DNA from: JAEUIX01 sp964611125
GTDB taxonomy: Bacteria; Planctomycetota; Phycisphaerae; Phycisphaerales; UBA1924
NCBI GenBank assembly: GCA_964611125.1
Contig: CAZSZO010000008.1
Location: forward strand, 1 to 64,000
Length of the DNA stretch: 64,000 nt
Direction: 5' to 3'
Below are positions 63,714-64,000 of this stretch, one piece after another (within the stretch, counting starts at the first letter, position 1; every line of letters starts with the position of its first letter). Made by a program: the position numbers and the translations under genes. The notes under the pieces were generated by a model, which was not told where the DNA came from, made no database searches, and worked only from the letters and a program-made list of their open reading frames with translations.

Positions 63714-64000
63714 GTGAACATCAAGTCTCTGCTCGTCCTCGCCGGCGCTCTGGCCATCAGCGGTTCGGCCCTTGCTCAGGAGAAGAAGGATGCCCCCAAG
63801 CCCGAGCCCAAGAAGGAGGAGATGAAGAAAGACGAGAAGAAGGCCGAGGGCAAGGACATCGTGGACACCGCGATGGGCACCGGCATGCACGGCACCCTCT
63901 GCGCCGCGCTGAAGGCCGCGGGCTGGGTTGAGCCCCTCAAGGGCAAGGGCCCCTTCACCGTCTTCGCCCCCACCGACGAGGCTTTCAAGAAGCTCCCCGC
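63714..64000 (+). CDS. Fasciclin-domain secreted protein (partial)
   Basis: The first about 95 codons of an exported protein; the window ends inside the gene. The GTG at 63714 has AAGGAG eight nt upstream and gives the signal MNIKSLLVLAGALAISGSAL (cut ALA-Q). A Lys/Glu-rich linker (KKDAPKPEPKKEEMKKDEKK) precedes the fasciclin (FAS1) domain start KDIVDTAMG, ALKAAGWVEPL and GPFTVFAPTDEAFKKLP, the conserved H1 box. Such proteins mediate adhesion at the cell surface. The rest cannot be judged. Confidence 0.9.
   Translation, partial: MNIKSLLVLAGALAISGSALAQEKKDAPKPEPKKEEMKKDEKKAEGKDIVDTAMGTGMHGTLCAALKAAGWVEPLKGKGPFTVFAPTDEAFKKLP

Overview
The window is a 64 kb stretch of a very GC-rich bacterial chromosome that looks like a planctomycete, most likely class Phycisphaerae. 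The reasons are three secreted proteins ending in paired dockerin-like repeats of the DxNGDGxxDPDDLSD type, two PEP-CTERM-like proteins, a DUF1559-less pilin-like protein, lipid A genes, and the mixture of conserved enzymes with long Pro/Ala/Gly-rich insertions. No rRNA, tRNA, CRISPR array, IS element or prophage gene was recognised. Nearly all of it is chromosomal core; the clearest accessory patch is the first 1.3 kb.

Layout. 1-1320: two small unknown genes of visibly lower GC, each followed about 12 nt after its stop by a copy of a palindromic GTGCCAC/GTGGCAC repeat, a cassette-like arrangement. 1622-5966: a PhoR/PhoB-type two-component pair transcribed away from an OprP-like porin. 6056-10913: a leftward polysaccharide locus (flippase, family 2 glycosyltransferase) behind a large secreted protein of unknown function. 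10999-15959: a concentrative nucleoside transporter, a cyclodeaminase-family protein and two secreted proteins. 16195-17605: a DMT permease and a small unknown gene. 17671-20744: nitrogen control: a CheY-like regulator, an AmtB ammonium channel with an extra C-terminal domain, and a PII protein lacking the uridylylation tyrosine. 21045-24853: a beta-propeller/di-haem cytochrome protein and a DUF2237 protein, then a hairpin-rich gap.

24854-32233 is an outer-membrane biogenesis block on the minus strand (bamA, ompH/skp, lpxD, lpxC, then a pilin-like gene and a membrane protein). 32491-40806 holds a small membrane protein, mrp, lysS, plsY, a CDF metal transporter, a membrane-anchored HTH protein and dxr. 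40910-46776 holds a HEAT-like/esterase protein, alanine racemase and a DEAD-box helicase. 46852-52613 runs leftward: a GT87 family mannosyltransferase-like protein, an orphan DNA methyltransferase, a Nudix-like protein, ybaB and dnaX. dnaX carries a textbook -1 frameshift site (A7 in the correct frame, a Shine-Dalgarno-like element 9 nt upstream) that joins a 408-codon gamma-like frame to a tau-like frame ending just before ybaB.

52786-64000: a 1165-residue trypsin-like protease with four tandem repeats and a dockerin pair, a Pro/Gln-rich secreted protein, a DUF1579 protein, a PEP-CTERM protein, a PIN-TRAM membrane protein, an alpha/beta hydrolase, and the start of a fasciclin-domain protein cut by the window end. 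Several convincing intrinsic terminators separate the plus-strand genes here. GTG or TTG starts with good ribosome binding sites recur (bamA, alr, the flippase, fasciclin).
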